Counted from the stretch's first letter, positions 27,683 through 36,226 are shown. The stretch is DNA of 64,000 nt from an uncultured Mobiluncus sp. (GCF_947254095.1 NZ_CAMYBV010000007.1:1-64000), one strand, 5' to 3'. A program made the numbers and translations. Notes: generated by a model not told the origin, from the sequence alone.

Positions 27683-27808
27683 GGTTTTGCCTTACTTAGA
27701 TGCTTTTTCTAGCGGATTCACAAGGTGTGTCGGTCGCGCTGACGGTGCGGAGGCGCGGTGCGTAACTCCGAGCCGATGGCGCGGAGCGGGCGGACCGAGG
27801 TGTTGCGT

Positions 27809-28057
27809 TTAGACGGCGGCGGCCGTGAGGGCCGCGGCGGCGAGAGCCTTGATTTTATCGGGACGGAATCCGGACCAGGAGTCGTCTCCGGCAAAAACAA
27901 CGGGGGCCTGTTGGAACCCCAGGCTCTTGATGTGATCGAGAGCGTTCACGTCCTCGGTCAGGTCGACGGTTTCGTAGTACAGACCCTGTTTGTCCAAAGC
28001 GCGCTTCGTTGCGTTGCACTGAACACAGTTAGGTTTCGTGTAAAGAGTGATACTCAT
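27809..28057 (-). CDS. nrdH: glutaredoxin-like NrdH redoxin
   Basis: This 82-residue thioredoxin-fold protein is the electron donor for NrdE. The redox motif is CVQC near residue 11; the QQAPVVF cis-proline segment and the SGFRPDKI end are typical of NrdH. A short Ala-rich tail ends it. First gene of the nrdHIE operon, behind a promoter with a -35/-10 pair and two NrdR boxes. Confidence 0.95.
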   Translation of the reverse strand: MSITLYTKPNCVQCNATKRALDKQGLYYETVDLTEDVNALDHIKSLGFQQAPVVFAGDDSWSGFRPDKIKALAAAALTAAAV

Positions 28058-28144
28058 CTCGAAACTTCCTCCACATCTCTCTCCCGGTGTGTAGTCCTCC
28101 CGCGGCGTTTTCGGGAACCACGAAGGGAAAACTACAACGTTGTT

Positions 28145-28173
28145 ATTCTATCAGCACTGAAAAGTCCTGTCGA
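28145..28173 (-). promoter_or_regulatory. nrdHIE promoter
   Basis: On the minus strand, TCGACA (28168-28173) and TAGAAT (28145-28150) are separated by 17 bases, about 90 bases before the nrdH start. The NrdR boxes lie directly upstream of the -35. Confidence 0.6.
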
Positions 28174-28180
28174 GTTCAAA

Positions 28181-28196
28181 ACACTACACCTTGGGG
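28181..28196. promoter_or_regulatory. NrdR box, promoter-proximal copy
   Basis: ACACTACACCTTGGGG keeps the left half of the NrdR consensus (ACACTACAT...). It starts exactly 32 bases (three helical turns) from the second box, the spacing typical of NrdR box pairs. Confidence 0.65.
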
Positions 28197-28212
28197 GCGG
28201 GTGTGTCTACCA

Positions 28213-28228
28213 CCACTATATGTAGTGG
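28213..28228. promoter_or_regulatory. NrdR box, distal copy
   Basis: CCACTATATGTAGTGG is a near-perfect palindrome and differs little from the NrdR consensus ACACTATATATAGTGT. NrdR would repress nrdHIE when dATP is high. Confidence 0.75.
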
Positions 28229-28412
28229 TCGGTTTTCTCTCCCTGCCGCCTGTGGACAAGTCCGATTCCTGCTGTGGACGAGCTTGTGCATAGCGGCGTT
28301 AGTCCACGTAGTAAGGGTAAGTTACATGGGTGTAGTTATCCACAAGCGGTGTAAAAAGAATTTTTTATAAAAATGACGGCTTCGGCGTGTCGCCGGCGTG
28401 TCGGGGAAGCTA

Positions 28413-28418
28413 TAGAAT
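28413..28418 (+). promoter_or_regulatory. luxS -10 element (leaderless)
   Basis: TAGAAT followed by seven bases (TTTAACT) and the luxS ATG. No Shine-Dalgarno is present. Confidence 0.45.
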
Positions 28419-28425
28419 TTTAACT

Positions 28426-28893
28426 ATGGAAATCGAGAAAACTAACGTGGAATCTTTTCAGCTGGATCACACCAAGGTAAAGGCGCCGTTTGTGCGGGTG
28501 GCACACCAGGAGACTCTGCCCGGCGGGGACGAGTTCATCAAGTACGACGTACGGTTTTGCCAGCCCAATGTAGAGCATCTGGATATGCCGGTGGTGCACT
28601 CCTTGGAGCACAGTGTGGCTGAGCATATGCGTGACCACACGGATAAACTGCTGGATTTCTCGCCGATGGGCTGCCAAACGGGATTTTATGCGATGACTTT
28701 AGGTCTTCAACCAGCGGAATTTATGTCGATATTGGAAGCAACCCTGGTTGACGTAGTTAACATGACCGAGGTACCGGCTGCGAATGAAGTCCAGTGCGGG
28801 TGGGGCCAGAACCACAGCTTGGCCGGAGCTCAAGCCGCGGCACAAAAGATGCTTGATCACAGAGAAGAGTGGGGCCGCATCTATTCCCACTGA
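28426..28893 (+). CDS. luxS: S-ribosylhomocysteine lyase (AI-2 synthase)
   Basis: This 155-residue metalloenzyme splits S-ribosylhomocysteine into homocysteine and DPD, the precursor of autoinducer 2. The metal site is HSLEH (His58, His62) plus the cysteine in the EVQCGWGQNH segment. The start at 28426 gives the normal family length. It converges with mtnN, which makes its substrate, so the two genes form a complete route from S-adenosylhomocysteine to homocysteine. Confidence 0.97.
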   Translation: MEIEKTNVESFQLDHTKVKAPFVRVAHQETLPGGDEFIKYDVRFCQPNVEHLDMPVVHSLEHSVAEHMRDHTDKLLDFSPMGCQTGFYAMTLGLQPAEFMSILEATLVDVVNMTEVPAANEVQCGWGQNHSLAGAQAAAQKMLDHREEWGRIYSH

Positions 28894-28928
28894 AGCCGAG
28901 GTCTTCGTTTACGTCGGAAAACCGGACG

Positions 28929-29693
28929 TTATTTGATTTCCTCAGGTTCGCGCAGCCCCAACAGGCACAGCGCCACCAGGAAGCTCAGGCGGGCTACGTC
29001 CCCGGCTCGAGCGTAGTTTTCCGCCGCCGCTTCGGGTCCACACAAATCACTGATTCCCCGAATCGCCAAGAAGGGAACCTCAGCCCCGTAAGCGACCTGC
29101 GCCAAAGCCGCTGATTCCATATCGACTGTGGTCGCCTCGGGGTAGCGTTCCCGCAGCTGCAGGGCGGTTTCGGTGCCCACGAATTGGTCAGCGGAGAGAA
29201 ACTCCCCGCTGCGGGTGCGCGACCCAGCCAGTTGGTCGGGCAGAGCATGAAAACGACCCAGCAGGTCTCCGTCAGCTAAATAACGTTCGGGCATTCCCGG
29301 GATCTGACCCAGAGCGTAACCAAATTCGCGGGCATCGGCGGTGGAAAACAGGCAAGACGACGCCGCGACTACGTCCCGGACTTGTGAATCCGCATCCAAA
29401 CCGCCAGCCGAACCGCAGCTAAAAATGTAGCGAGGGGAAACATATGTCAGGGCTGTGGCCAGCGAACTGGCCGCGTTGACCAGCCCGATTCCGGTTGTCA
29501 ACAGGGCAATCGTAGCGTCCTCAATCTGGAGCAGCTGCAGGGTGCCTTTCGCGCCTAAACGCACCAGATTCCCCCCGCCTTGAGCCAGGTCCCACAAGGG
29601 CGTGGCTTCGTCCTCCATCGCGGCGGTAATGATGGCCAGAACCGGCGTGCGAGCCGGGGGCAGGGGAAGATTCAGGTCGCGGTCGACTGACAT
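28929..29693 (-). CDS. mtnN: 5'-methylthioadenosine/S-adenosylhomocysteine nucleosidase
   Basis: This 254-residue nucleoside phosphorylase-fold enzyme removes adenine from S-adenosylhomocysteine and methylthioadenosine. The signatures are AIITAAMEDEA near the start, FSCGSAGG in the middle, VDMESAALAQVA (the Met-Glu ribose-binding residues) and FLAIRGISDLCG near the end. ATG 29693 has AAAGG in front. It is convergent with luxS; a small hairpin (CGTCGG-AAAA-CCGGACG) lies in the 35-base gap and could serve both. Confidence 0.95.
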   Translation of the reverse strand: MSVDRDLNLPLPPARTPVLAIITAAMEDEATPLWDLAQGGGNLVRLGAKGTLQLLQIEDATIALLTTGIGLVNAASSLATALTYVSPRYIFSCGSAGGLDADSQVRDVVAASSCLFSTADAREFGYALGQIPGMPERYLADGDLLGRFHALPDQLAGSRTRSGEFLSADQFVGTETALQLRERYPEATTVDMESAALAQVAYGAEVPFLAIRGISDLCGPEAAAENYARAGDVARLSFLVALCLLGLREPEEIK

Positions 29694-29994
29694 ATCGAGC
29701 CTTTCGTGTGACTGGTGTCAAATGGGTCATTTCCAGGAAATCCCGAAAACCAAATTGTAGAGCATATTTCGGACACTCTGCCGATTTTTACGTTTCCCCC
29801 AATCCCGACCGATGGCGTAGCGAAGGTATCAAGACGACAAACGCAGAAAACTGCCGTGTTTGCAACGATATTGACAGGTTAAACCATCCAGACAAACTCT
29901 CGGCAGCACCCGGACTGTGCGCACGTGGAACCGCCACAAGATTTCCCCCGCGGCTTCATGGTAAAATCATGGCTCGTGCTGAAAAGCGCGACCA
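29694..29994. other. intergenic region upstream of tRNA-Ser
   Basis: About 300 bases between the mtnN start and tRNA-Ser. A TAAAAT at 29962-29967 is a plausible -10 for the tRNA. Nothing else is recognised here. Confidence 0.4.
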
Positions 29995-30079
29995 GGTAGA
30001 GTGTCCGAGCGGCCGAAGGTGCAGCACTCGAAATGCTGTGTGGGGCAACCCACCGTGGGTTCAAATCCCACCTCTACCG
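29995..30079 (+). tRNA. tRNA-Ser (CGA)
   Basis: An 85-base cloverleaf with acceptor GGTAGAG/CTCTACC, the anticodon loop CTCGAAA (anticodon CGA) on a CAGCA/TGCTG stem, a long variable arm as in serine tRNAs, and the T-loop TTCAAAT. The discriminator base is G and CCA is not encoded. It reads into the sugar kinase gene 17 bases later. Confidence 0.95.
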
Positions 30080-30096
30080 CAATTTTGGGAGGGTTT

Positions 30097-31575
30097 ATGG
30101 CTAAACCTAGCGATACTCCGGCAGCCTTGGTGAGTCTGGAGGAGCTGACGAAAGGATGGCCGGCGCCGCTTGCCGTATCCGCATCTCAGGTGCGCCAAGC
30201 CCAGGCGGACCATCCCGGCCCCTTCTCTGTGGTACTCGACGACGACCCTACTGGCAGCCAATCAGTTTGTGACTTACCGGTGCTGATGAAGTGGGACGAA
30301 ACGGATTTTCTCTGGGCTCTGGGCACCGCCGCGCCAGCTGTGTACGTGGTGACCAATACCCGGTCTCTGGATCCGGATTCAGCTAGGCGGATTAACCGGG
30401 AAATTGTGGTTGCCGCCACTCGTGCGGGCGCGACACTGGGGCGGGAAGTTGCGTTTATTTCCCGGTCTGATTCCACCTTGCGCGGGCATTTCCCGCTGGA
30501 ACCCAACACGATTGGCTCCGAGCTAGAAAAGCGGGGCCAAACGGTTGACGGGGTCATCATCGTGCCGGCGTTTCCTGAGGCTGGCCGCGTCACTGTTGGC
30601 GGGGTTCACTATACCGGTTCACCGAGCGAAGGTTTCATTCCGGTAGGTCAATCCGAGTTCGCTAAGGACGCGACCTTTGGGTATAAACAGTCTGATTTGG
30701 CGCAGTGGGTCGAGGAAAAATCCGCGGGCCAATACCGGACTGAAGCGGTTATCCGCATTGACTTGCAGGATTTGCGTCAGCAGGACGCGGGGGACGAGTC
30801 GTTGCGAAAGCTACTATCCGCCTCAAACCTCCAACCGCTTATCTGCGATGCCTCCACGGAGGATGACCTGCGGCTCTTGGCTTTAGCGGTGATGCGGGCC
30901 GAAGCACAGGGGAAACGGTTTATCTATCGCACCGGTCCCTCTTTCGTGCGGGCTCGTCTGGGGCAAGACATTCCTCGGCCACTGCAGGCCCCGGACATCG
31001 CTTTGACGCGGATTCCCGATTCGACGTCTGGCCGGACCCCCGTTCCGGGCGGGCTCATAGTGGTGGGTTCCCACGTGGGACTGACGACCCGGCAACTGAC
31101 TCGATTAGAGTCACGCGTTCCTCTGAAACAGGTGGAAATCGAGGTGGCGGCGGTTATCAGCCAGGATAACCCCGACGCATTTATCCAGCAGGTCGTAAGC
31201 GAAGTCTGCCGGGCCTTAGAGAGCGGTTCAGTAGTGGTTTACACCTCCCGAAACCTGGTAAAAGGCCAGGACCAGGCCGATTCGCTGCGCATTGCCCGCC
31301 TGGTTTCACAAGCGGTGGTGCGCGTCGTGCAGGGAGTCATCGGCAGGGTGAAACCGCAGTTTGTGGTGGCAAAAGGGGGGATTACGTCTTCGGATGTGGC
31401 GGCGAAAGGCCTGGAGATACGTCGCGCTTGGGTGCGTGGTCCCATGTTGGAGGGGTTGGTGTCGCTTTGGAGCGCCCCAGAAGGCCTGGGGGCGGGCATT
31501 CCTTACGTGGTCTTTCCGGGCAACGTGGGGGACGAAGATTCCTTGCGGCAAGTCGTCGAGAAACTTACGGTCTGA
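30097..31575 (+). CDS. four-carbon acid sugar kinase family protein (DUF1537/OtnK-like)
   Basis: This 492-residue two-domain kinase belongs to the family that phosphorylates four-carbon acid sugars such as 3-oxo-tetronate and D-threonate. The N-terminal domain has VVLDDDPTGSQSVCDLPVL and FISRSDSTLRGHFP; the C-terminal nucleotide-binding domain has FVVAKGGITSSDVA and VFPGNVGDEDSL. The usual partner aldolase or dehydrogenase genes are not next to it, so the substrate is open. ATG 30097 has GGGAGGG before it. Confidence 0.88.
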   Translation: MAKPSDTPAALVSLEELTKGWPAPLAVSASQVRQAQADHPGPFSVVLDDDPTGSQSVCDLPVLMKWDETDFLWALGTAAPAVYVVTNTRSLDPDSARRINREIVVAATRAGATLGREVAFISRSDSTLRGHFPLEPNTIGSELEKRGQTVDGVIIVPAFPEAGRVTVGGVHYTGSPSEGFIPVGQSEFAKDATFGYKQSDLAQWVEEKSAGQYRTEAVIRIDLQDLRQQDAGDESLRKLLSASNLQPLICDASTEDDLRLLALAVMRAEAQGKRFIYRTGPSFVRARLGQDIPRPLQAPDIALTRIPDSTSGRTPVPGGLIVVGSHVGLTTRQLTRLESRVPLKQVEIEVAAVISQDNPDAFIQQVVSEVCRALESGSVVVYTSRNLVKGQDQADSLRIARLVSQAVVRVVQGVIGRVKPQFVVAKGGITSSDVAAKGLEIRRAWVRGPMLEGLVSLWSAPEGLGAGIPYVVFPGNVGDEDSLRQVVEKLTV

Positions 31576-31592
31576 CCGAGCCGTGCCGAAAC

Positions 31593-32135
31593 CTACCTGC
31601 GCTCCCCAAAGAACCCACTCAACAGGGCTTTTACCCGAGGTTCATCCACCCCGCCTCTGACTTCCACCTGATGGTTGAGCCGGCTATCCCGCACCACATC
31701 GCGCACCGACCCGCAGGCTCCGGCTTTCGGATCCCAAGCGCCGAAAATGAGCCGCGAGATGCGGGCGTTCACGATGGCCCCGGCACACATCGTGCAAGGT
31801 TCCAGCGTCACCACCAGGGTGCAATCTTTGAGATTCCAACGTTCCAGCCGGCCCGCGGCCTCCCGCAGCGCCACAATTTCCGCGTGAGCGCTGGGATCGT
31901 AAGGCGGACACTCGCGCTGGTTCAGCCCCAATCCCGCCACTATCCCCTCCGGGGTTAACACGACAGCCCCGACCGGAACGTCTCCGCTCTGCCCCGCCTG
32001 CTGAGCTAGATGAAACGCGGTATCCAACGCCCGCACTTCTGCTGGGGACAAACCGTAAGCCGCGCCCCCGCCTAGTGAATTCCCGGAGGAATCGGCGGAA
32101 AAGTTGGGAACAGAAGGAACACTGGAGGAAACCAT
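31593..32135 (-). CDS. tadA: tRNA-specific adenosine deaminase
   Basis: This 180-residue zinc deaminase converts A34 to inosine in tRNA-Arg(ACG). The zinc/proton shuttle motifs are HAE (SAHAEIVAL) and PCTMC (LEPCTMCAGAI); a VPVGAVV strand precedes them. The first 25 residues are Ser/Gly-rich and not conserved, so the true start may lie further in. Divergent from upp. Confidence 0.93.
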   Translation of the reverse strand: MVSSSVPSVPNFSADSSGNSLGGGAAYGLSPAEVRALDTAFHLAQQAGQSGDVPVGAVVLTPEGIVAGLGLNQRECPPYDPSAHAEIVALREAAGRLERWNLKDCTLVVTLEPCTMCAGAIVNARISRLIFGAWDPKAGACGSVRDVVRDSRLNHQVEVRGGVDEPRVKALLSGFFGERR

Positions 32136-32189
32136 AAAGTAACTCTAACCGCCCGAGTGAACTTCACGCGAGGCGAGGTGCTTTCGCGG

Positions 32190-32195
32190 TAAGTT
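32190..32195 (+). promoter_or_regulatory. upp -10 element (leaderless)
   Basis: TAAGTT then AAAACC then the upp ATG, with no Shine-Dalgarno. Confidence 0.4.
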
Positions 32196-32201
32196 AAAAC
32201 C

Positions 32202-32837
32202 ATGCACTTATATGTTGCGGACCATCCGCTGATTAACCATAAATTGACCCTGTTGCGCGACAAAAACACCCCGTCGCCGATGTTTCGCCAGCTCGTGGAC
32301 GAGTTGATGACTTTGTTGGCCTACGAATCAACCCGCAATGTTCGGGTAGAGACGATTGACGTAGAAACCCCTATCACCAAGACACAAGGCCAGGTCATGG
32401 CAGACCCGCGCCCCATCGTGATTCCGATTTTGCGCGCTGGTTTGGGGATGCTGGAAGGCATGACTCGCTTGCTACCGACCGCGGAAGTCGGATTTTTGGG
32501 AATGAAACGTGACGAACAAACCCTCGCGATTGAAACCTACGCTAACCGGTTGCCCAGCGACCTGTCTGGGCGCCAGTGCTTCATCGTTGACCCGATGCTG
32601 GCGACGGGGGGAACCTTGGTTGCGGCCATCAACTACGTGTTGGAACGTGGCGCTCGAGATGTCACCTGCACGTGTATCCTGGCTGCTCCTGAGGGGATTA
32701 AGGCCGTGACTGATGCGGTGGGTGACCGGGCGGAAGTGACGGTTGTCGTGGCTGGGGTGGATGACCATCTGAACGAGGATTCCTACATTGTGCCCGGTTT
32801 GGGTGATGCCGGAGATCGTCTCTACGGGCTGGTCTGA
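32202..32837 (+). CDS. upp: uracil phosphoribosyltransferase
   Basis: This 211-residue salvage enzyme makes UMP from uracil and PRPP. The PRPP loop is VDPMLATGGTL (about residues 126-136), and the C-terminal uracil-binding segment ends PGLGDAGDRLYG. Full length. It works with the uracil permease about 4 kb downstream. A strong bidirectional terminator follows. Confidence 0.97.
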   Translation: MHLYVADHPLINHKLTLLRDKNTPSPMFRQLVDELMTLLAYESTRNVRVETIDVETPITKTQGQVMADPRPIVIPILRAGLGMLEGMTRLLPTAEVGFLGMKRDEQTLAIETYANRLPSDLSGRQCFIVDPMLATGGTLVAAINYVLERGARDVTCTCILAAPEGIKAVTDAVGDRAEVTVVVAGVDDHLNEDSYIVPGLGDAGDRLYGLV

Positions 32838-32848
32838 ACTGAGATTTT

Positions 32849-32890
32849 AAAATATTGGCGGTCAAGGAAAGCCTTGACCGCCAATATTTT
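32849..32890. terminator. bidirectional terminator between upp and metQ
   Basis: A perfect 19-bp stem (arms at 32849-32867 and 32872-32890) with loop AAAG, A-rich on one side and T-rich on the other, between convergent genes. Confidence 0.93.
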
Positions 32891-32903
32891 GAGCCAGATA
32901 TTA

Positions 32904-33734
32904 TCAGAACGCCGGGAGGACCGATTGATCGGGCCAGGTGTCTTCAATGTACTTCTTGGTCACGTCAGAATGCAGCAGCTCGTCAAGTTTCTTAATGGCG
33001 TCGAGCTTGTCCTTTTCGTCAGCACGCCACACCAGGACGTTCACCGCTGGGTTGCCCTTCGGGTCTTCCAAAGTCAAAGCGTCAGAGGGCTTCAGACCCC
33101 CGCCTTGCGCGAAGTTTCCGTTGATAACGGCGATGTCCACGTCAGGAAGTAGGGCTGGTTCGGAAGCGCCGTCAACTTCGGTGAACTGGAAACCGTGAGG
33201 ATTAGCCGCCGGCTTAGCCTTAACGTTCACGACCGAGATGTCTTTCATGCCCTTGAGCTGGAGCAAATTGTTAGCTGCCAGCAAGTTGAGCTGGCGTGCC
33301 TGGTTTGACGGGTCGTTGATGATGGCAATTTTGGCGCCATCTTTGAGTTCGTCGAGACTCTTGATTTTGCTGGAGTAGATGCCCATCGGCTCTAGGTGAA
33401 CGCCCTTGCTGGCGGTGAACTTGTAGCCGCGAGAGGCCGATTGCTCCTCAAGGTAGGGCACAGTCTGGTAATAGTTAGCGTCGAGGTCCCCAGACTTCAG
33501 AGCCTCGTTGGGCTGGATGTAATCAGAAAATTCTTGAACTTTAATAGTGATTCCAGCCTTTTCAGCAGCGCCGGAATCCTGCAGGTACTTCAGAATCTTG
33601 GCGTGCGGGGTGGGAGAAGCACCTACGGTCAAAACATTTGCGTCACCGGTGCCGCCCCCGCCGCAAGCGGTCAAAGAAATAGCCAAAGCGCCTGCGCCGA
33701 AAAATGCGGCGGCACGAGTGAAAAATTTGTTCAT
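32904..33734 (-). CDS. metQ: MetQ/NlpA-family methionine-binding lipoprotein (no transporter genes nearby)
   Basis: A 276-residue lipoprotein of the NlpA family, the substrate-binding part of D/L-methionine ABC importers. The lipobox is LTAC (Cys near residue 24), followed by a Gly-rich linker and the family start VLTVGASPTPHAKIL. Later segments (QPNEALKSGDLDANYYQTVPYL, IAIINDPSNQARQL) are typical. ATG 33734 has AAAGGGA before it. No metN or metI gene lies beside it, so it must use a transporter encoded elsewhere. It may bind another small ligand. Confidence 0.88.
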   Translation of the reverse strand: MNKFFTRAAAFFGAGALAISLTACGGGGTGDANVLTVGASPTPHAKILKYLQDSGAAEKAGITIKVQEFSDYIQPNEALKSGDLDANYYQTVPYLEEQSASRGYKFTASKGVHLEPMGIYSSKIKSLDELKDGAKIAIINDPSNQARQLNLLAANNLLQLKGMKDISVVNVKAKPAANPHGFQFTEVDGASEPALLPDVDIAVINGNFAQGGGLKPSDALTLEDPKGNPAVNVLVWRADEKDKLDAIKKLDELLHSDVTKKYIEDTWPDQSVLPAF

Positions 33735-33796
33735 GATATCCCTTTCCCTCGATGTCATGTTAACAATGAAAGAATAATAAACATTTGGGAAATAAG

Positions 33797-33836
33797 AAAA
33801 AACCCAGCAAAACCGACCGTGAAACCGGCGCTGGGT
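33797..33836 (-). terminator. terminator after tRNA-Leu
   Basis: On the minus strand, ACCCAGC and GCTGGGT (partly extended by CCGG/CGG) form a stem followed by six T residues, between tRNA-Leu and metQ. Confidence 0.75.
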
Positions 33837-33859
33837 CAGACCGGGAAATCCCGGAGACG

Positions 33860-33943
33860 TGCGCGAAAGGGGAGTTGAACCCCTACCCCATCACTGGGAC
33901 ACGGACCTGAACCGTGCGCGTCTACCAATTCCGCCACTCGCGC
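33860..33943 (-). tRNA. tRNA-Leu (CAG)
   Basis: An 84-base cloverleaf with acceptor GCGCGAG/TTCGCGC, anticodon loop TTCAGGT (anticodon CAG) on a CACGG/CCGTG stem, a long variable arm as in leucine tRNAs, and T-loop TTCAACT. CCA is not encoded. Confidence 0.95.
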
Positions 33944-34270
33944 TTGTGCGGCTGTCTATAAAAACAACGCCATAAAAAGATACCTAAACATTGTCAGTTC
34001 GGCAAATTAAGGTTCGCCGCGAGAAGCTGACAGGGCTGCGGCTGGGTATCTTGGTGAGACTGCTGGGGCACTAATCGGGCGAAGCCTGCATAAATCGAGG
34101 TTTGCCCGGGTATGTTGGACGGCGGGGGCCAACTCGCCGCGCCGAGAAGGTAGTGACCTAAAGAATGGGGAAGAGTTTAATTCTTCTTTACAGAATCACG
34201 CGACCCCACCTGTTCCAACCTTGTACAATGGTATCCAGGTATTTGTATGCTCAAGGAGGATTACAGGTTT
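33944..34270. other. intergenic region upstream of the 34271 membrane protein gene
   Basis: About 330 bases without a gene. It holds a GC-rich imperfect hairpin around 34076-34110 (CGGGCGAAGCCT with AGGTTTGCCCG) and a TACAAT -10-like box at about 34225. No known RNA family is recognised. Confidence 0.35.
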
Positions 34271-35719
34271 ATGACTGGCGTGAACGTGCCCGGTAGCGGT
34301 CAGGGAGGCAGACCTGCGCCCAAGCCTGCAAATGCCAACCCGAATCTGGTTTCTCTGGGCGGCACTCCGGCAGGTGCGGTTCCGCTTGATTCTGCGGCAG
34401 TTCCTCTCCAGAGCTACGACGGCGCTGCTGGCAGTGACAATATGGTTTCCCGCAACGTCCCCAGGGGAGGTGCGGTGCCTCTCAACGACCCGGCGGCACC
34501 CTACGACGGTGGGGCGGTACCTCTCAATGGGGAACCTGATGGTATGAACGATGTGATGGGAATGCCGCCAGCGGCACCGATGGGGATGCCGGCTTATGAC
34601 CCGAACAGCCAGCCCCTGAATCCTAGTGCATACGCTGGTTACGGCTACGGGAATCCCAATATGGCTCAGCCGCCTTTCTCCGGTGGCTCGGGGCCTGCTC
34701 CCAGCGGTTCTGAATATCCCCAATATCCTGGATACCCGGCTCAAAACCAGCCGGTTGATTTTAGTCAGGCAGGAACTGTTCCGCAGCCCGAGGGATACCC
34801 CCCCATGGGGACGTCGGTTCCGCGGTATACACCCCAACCCATGGATCCTCGTATGGTGGTGCAGCGCGCCGAGGAACAGTATCCTGATTTGCAAGACATC
34901 CGCGCGCGGGTGCCGTTTAATATGCCGACCTTGGGTTCTGACCAGCCCGCCGTGGTCGGTCGAGCATCCCGACGTAAAAAGCGCGATGCCAGCCAGAGGG
35001 AAAACAAATCCGAAGGAATGTTGGGGAGCCTCAGTCTTCCCGGTGATCCGAATGCGGGTCCGTCTCTCAAGGAACTGCTGGGTCAACCCGTGTCAAATAT
35101 GGCTGCGGCGACGATTCTGAGCCCTAAAGAAATCGAAGATTCTGACGGCCTGCAAATGCGAGCCGTAGGTCTGGCCGTAGGCGAAGTGCCCGAAGTGGAC
35201 GCCCGTTACGAGATTCCCTACATCGCCCGCGAACACCCGTCGTATTACACCGGGTACGAAATCAGCCTAATCATGGAGTCCATTCGTGATCCCGAACACG
35301 CCCGACAGGTGCTGGCTCGGATTGTAGCGATTCCCCGATGGATTCGTTGGGTAATTTCCTTGTTCGGTGGCGTATGCGGGGCGGCCGTGTCCGCTTTGAA
35401 CGCGTTTCTTTCCTTGATTGCCTTTACCGTGTTGATGGCGATTGTGTTGCTGTTCACCTACTCTTTCGCCAGTCGTATCGGTTCGGGACGTTTCTATGAT
35501 CCGACCGGGTACAAGGTGATTTGGTTGGGGTCTTTTATGCCCATTGGTTTGTTGTCCGCCATTATCGTGGCGCGCGCTCTGGTGGGACAACCCTGGCTGG
35601 CTGTTATTGCATTTGTCGTCACCACGCTTTGCGGTATCTTGTGGACCACTTGGATTCAAAAGTTCCAGGTTCGCCGTCTGCTGTCCTCTGAAATTCCTGA
35701 CGAGCCTGCCGACGAGTAA
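34271..35719 (+). CDS. Pro/Gly-rich membrane protein of unknown function
   Basis: A 482-residue protein, not recognised. The first 220 residues are Pro/Gly/Asn/Tyr-rich and probably disordered, with loose repeats of GAVPLN/AVPLD. A basic stretch (ASRRKKRDASQ) follows, and then a soluble domain. The C-terminal 130 residues hold three to four membrane helices (WVISLFGGVCGAAVSALNAF, IAFTVLMAIVLLFTYSF, WLGSFMPIGLLSAIIVARAL and the next). ATG 34271 is chosen over 34247 because AAGGAGGA sits ten bases before it. The topology suggests a cytoplasmic disordered arm on a membrane anchor. Confidence 0.65.
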   Translation: MTGVNVPGSGQGGRPAPKPANANPNLVSLGGTPAGAVPLDSAAVPLQSYDGAAGSDNMVSRNVPRGGAVPLNDPAAPYDGGAVPLNGEPDGMNDVMGMPPAAPMGMPAYDPNSQPLNPSAYAGYGYGNPNMAQPPFSGGSGPAPSGSEYPQYPGYPAQNQPVDFSQAGTVPQPEGYPPMGTSVPRYTPQPMDPRMVVQRAEEQYPDLQDIRARVPFNMPTLGSDQPAVVGRASRRKKRDASQRENKSEGMLGSLSLPGDPNAGPSLKELLGQPVSNMAAATILSPKEIEDSDGLQMRAVGLAVGEVPEVDARYEIPYIAREHPSYYTGYEISLIMESIRDPEHARQVLARIVAIPRWIRWVISLFGGVCGAAVSALNAFLSLIAFTVLMAIVLLFTYSFASRIGSGRFYDPTGYKVIWLGSFMPIGLLSAIIVARALVGQPWLAVIAFVVTTLCGILWTTWIQKFQVRRLLSSEIPDEPADE

Positions 35720-35773
35720 TTTTGTCGACTGATACGGAGCGCTTTCCTCGAACTGAGGTCGGGGGTGTAGCGG

Positions 35774-36130
35774 CTAAAACGGGACGACAGTCACAGTAAC
35801 TTTAGTGATTATCCAAGCCAGGAACCATACTGAGCCCCAAGCTATCGACAGGAACGACAGCCCGAACGCGGCCCGTAGCAGCCCATCGCCGGGAAGATGC
35901 TCGGAGGAAAGCGTACGCACCCGCAGCATCCCGCCAGACAGCACCGCCACGACTACGGCGGCTATTGAAAAAAACACTGGTACCAGGAAACTGGCTAGGG
36001 CAATCACAAACAGTGTGATGACGACGCCGGGGATTTTTTGTGTCGAATCCCTGTACCCGGTTCGGGAAAAAACCTCTCGCGGGTCGACCTTTTCCAGGCC
36101 GGGAAAATCCGAAACATAGGCATCGCTCAC
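35774..36130 (-). CDS. small two-helix membrane protein, unknown
   Basis: 118 residues with a soluble N-terminus of about 30 residues and two or three hydrophobic segments (VVITLFVIALASFLVPVFFSIAAVVVAVLSGG and AAFGLSFLSIAWGSVWFLAWIITKV). GTG start. It has no recognisable family and is divergent from the uracil permease. Confidence 0.5.
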   Translation of the reverse strand: MSDAYVSDFPGLEKVDPREVFSRTGYRDSTQKIPGVVITLFVIALASFLVPVFFSIAAVVVAVLSGGMLRVRTLSSEHLPGDGLLRAAFGLSFLSIAWGSVWFLAWIITKVTVTVVPF

Positions 36131-36226
36131 CCGTTTAGCCTAACGCAACAGGCGTTTTTTTGCGCGCCCGGGGCCGTACTAGGATGAGAGGGACAAAATC
36201 CGGGAGTCTGCAAGGAAGGACGAAAA

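Noticed and set aside
34196..35086. 296-codon minus-strand frame
   Set aside because: Runs opposite the Pro/Gly-rich arm of the 34271 protein; Arg/His-rich with no plausible start signal.
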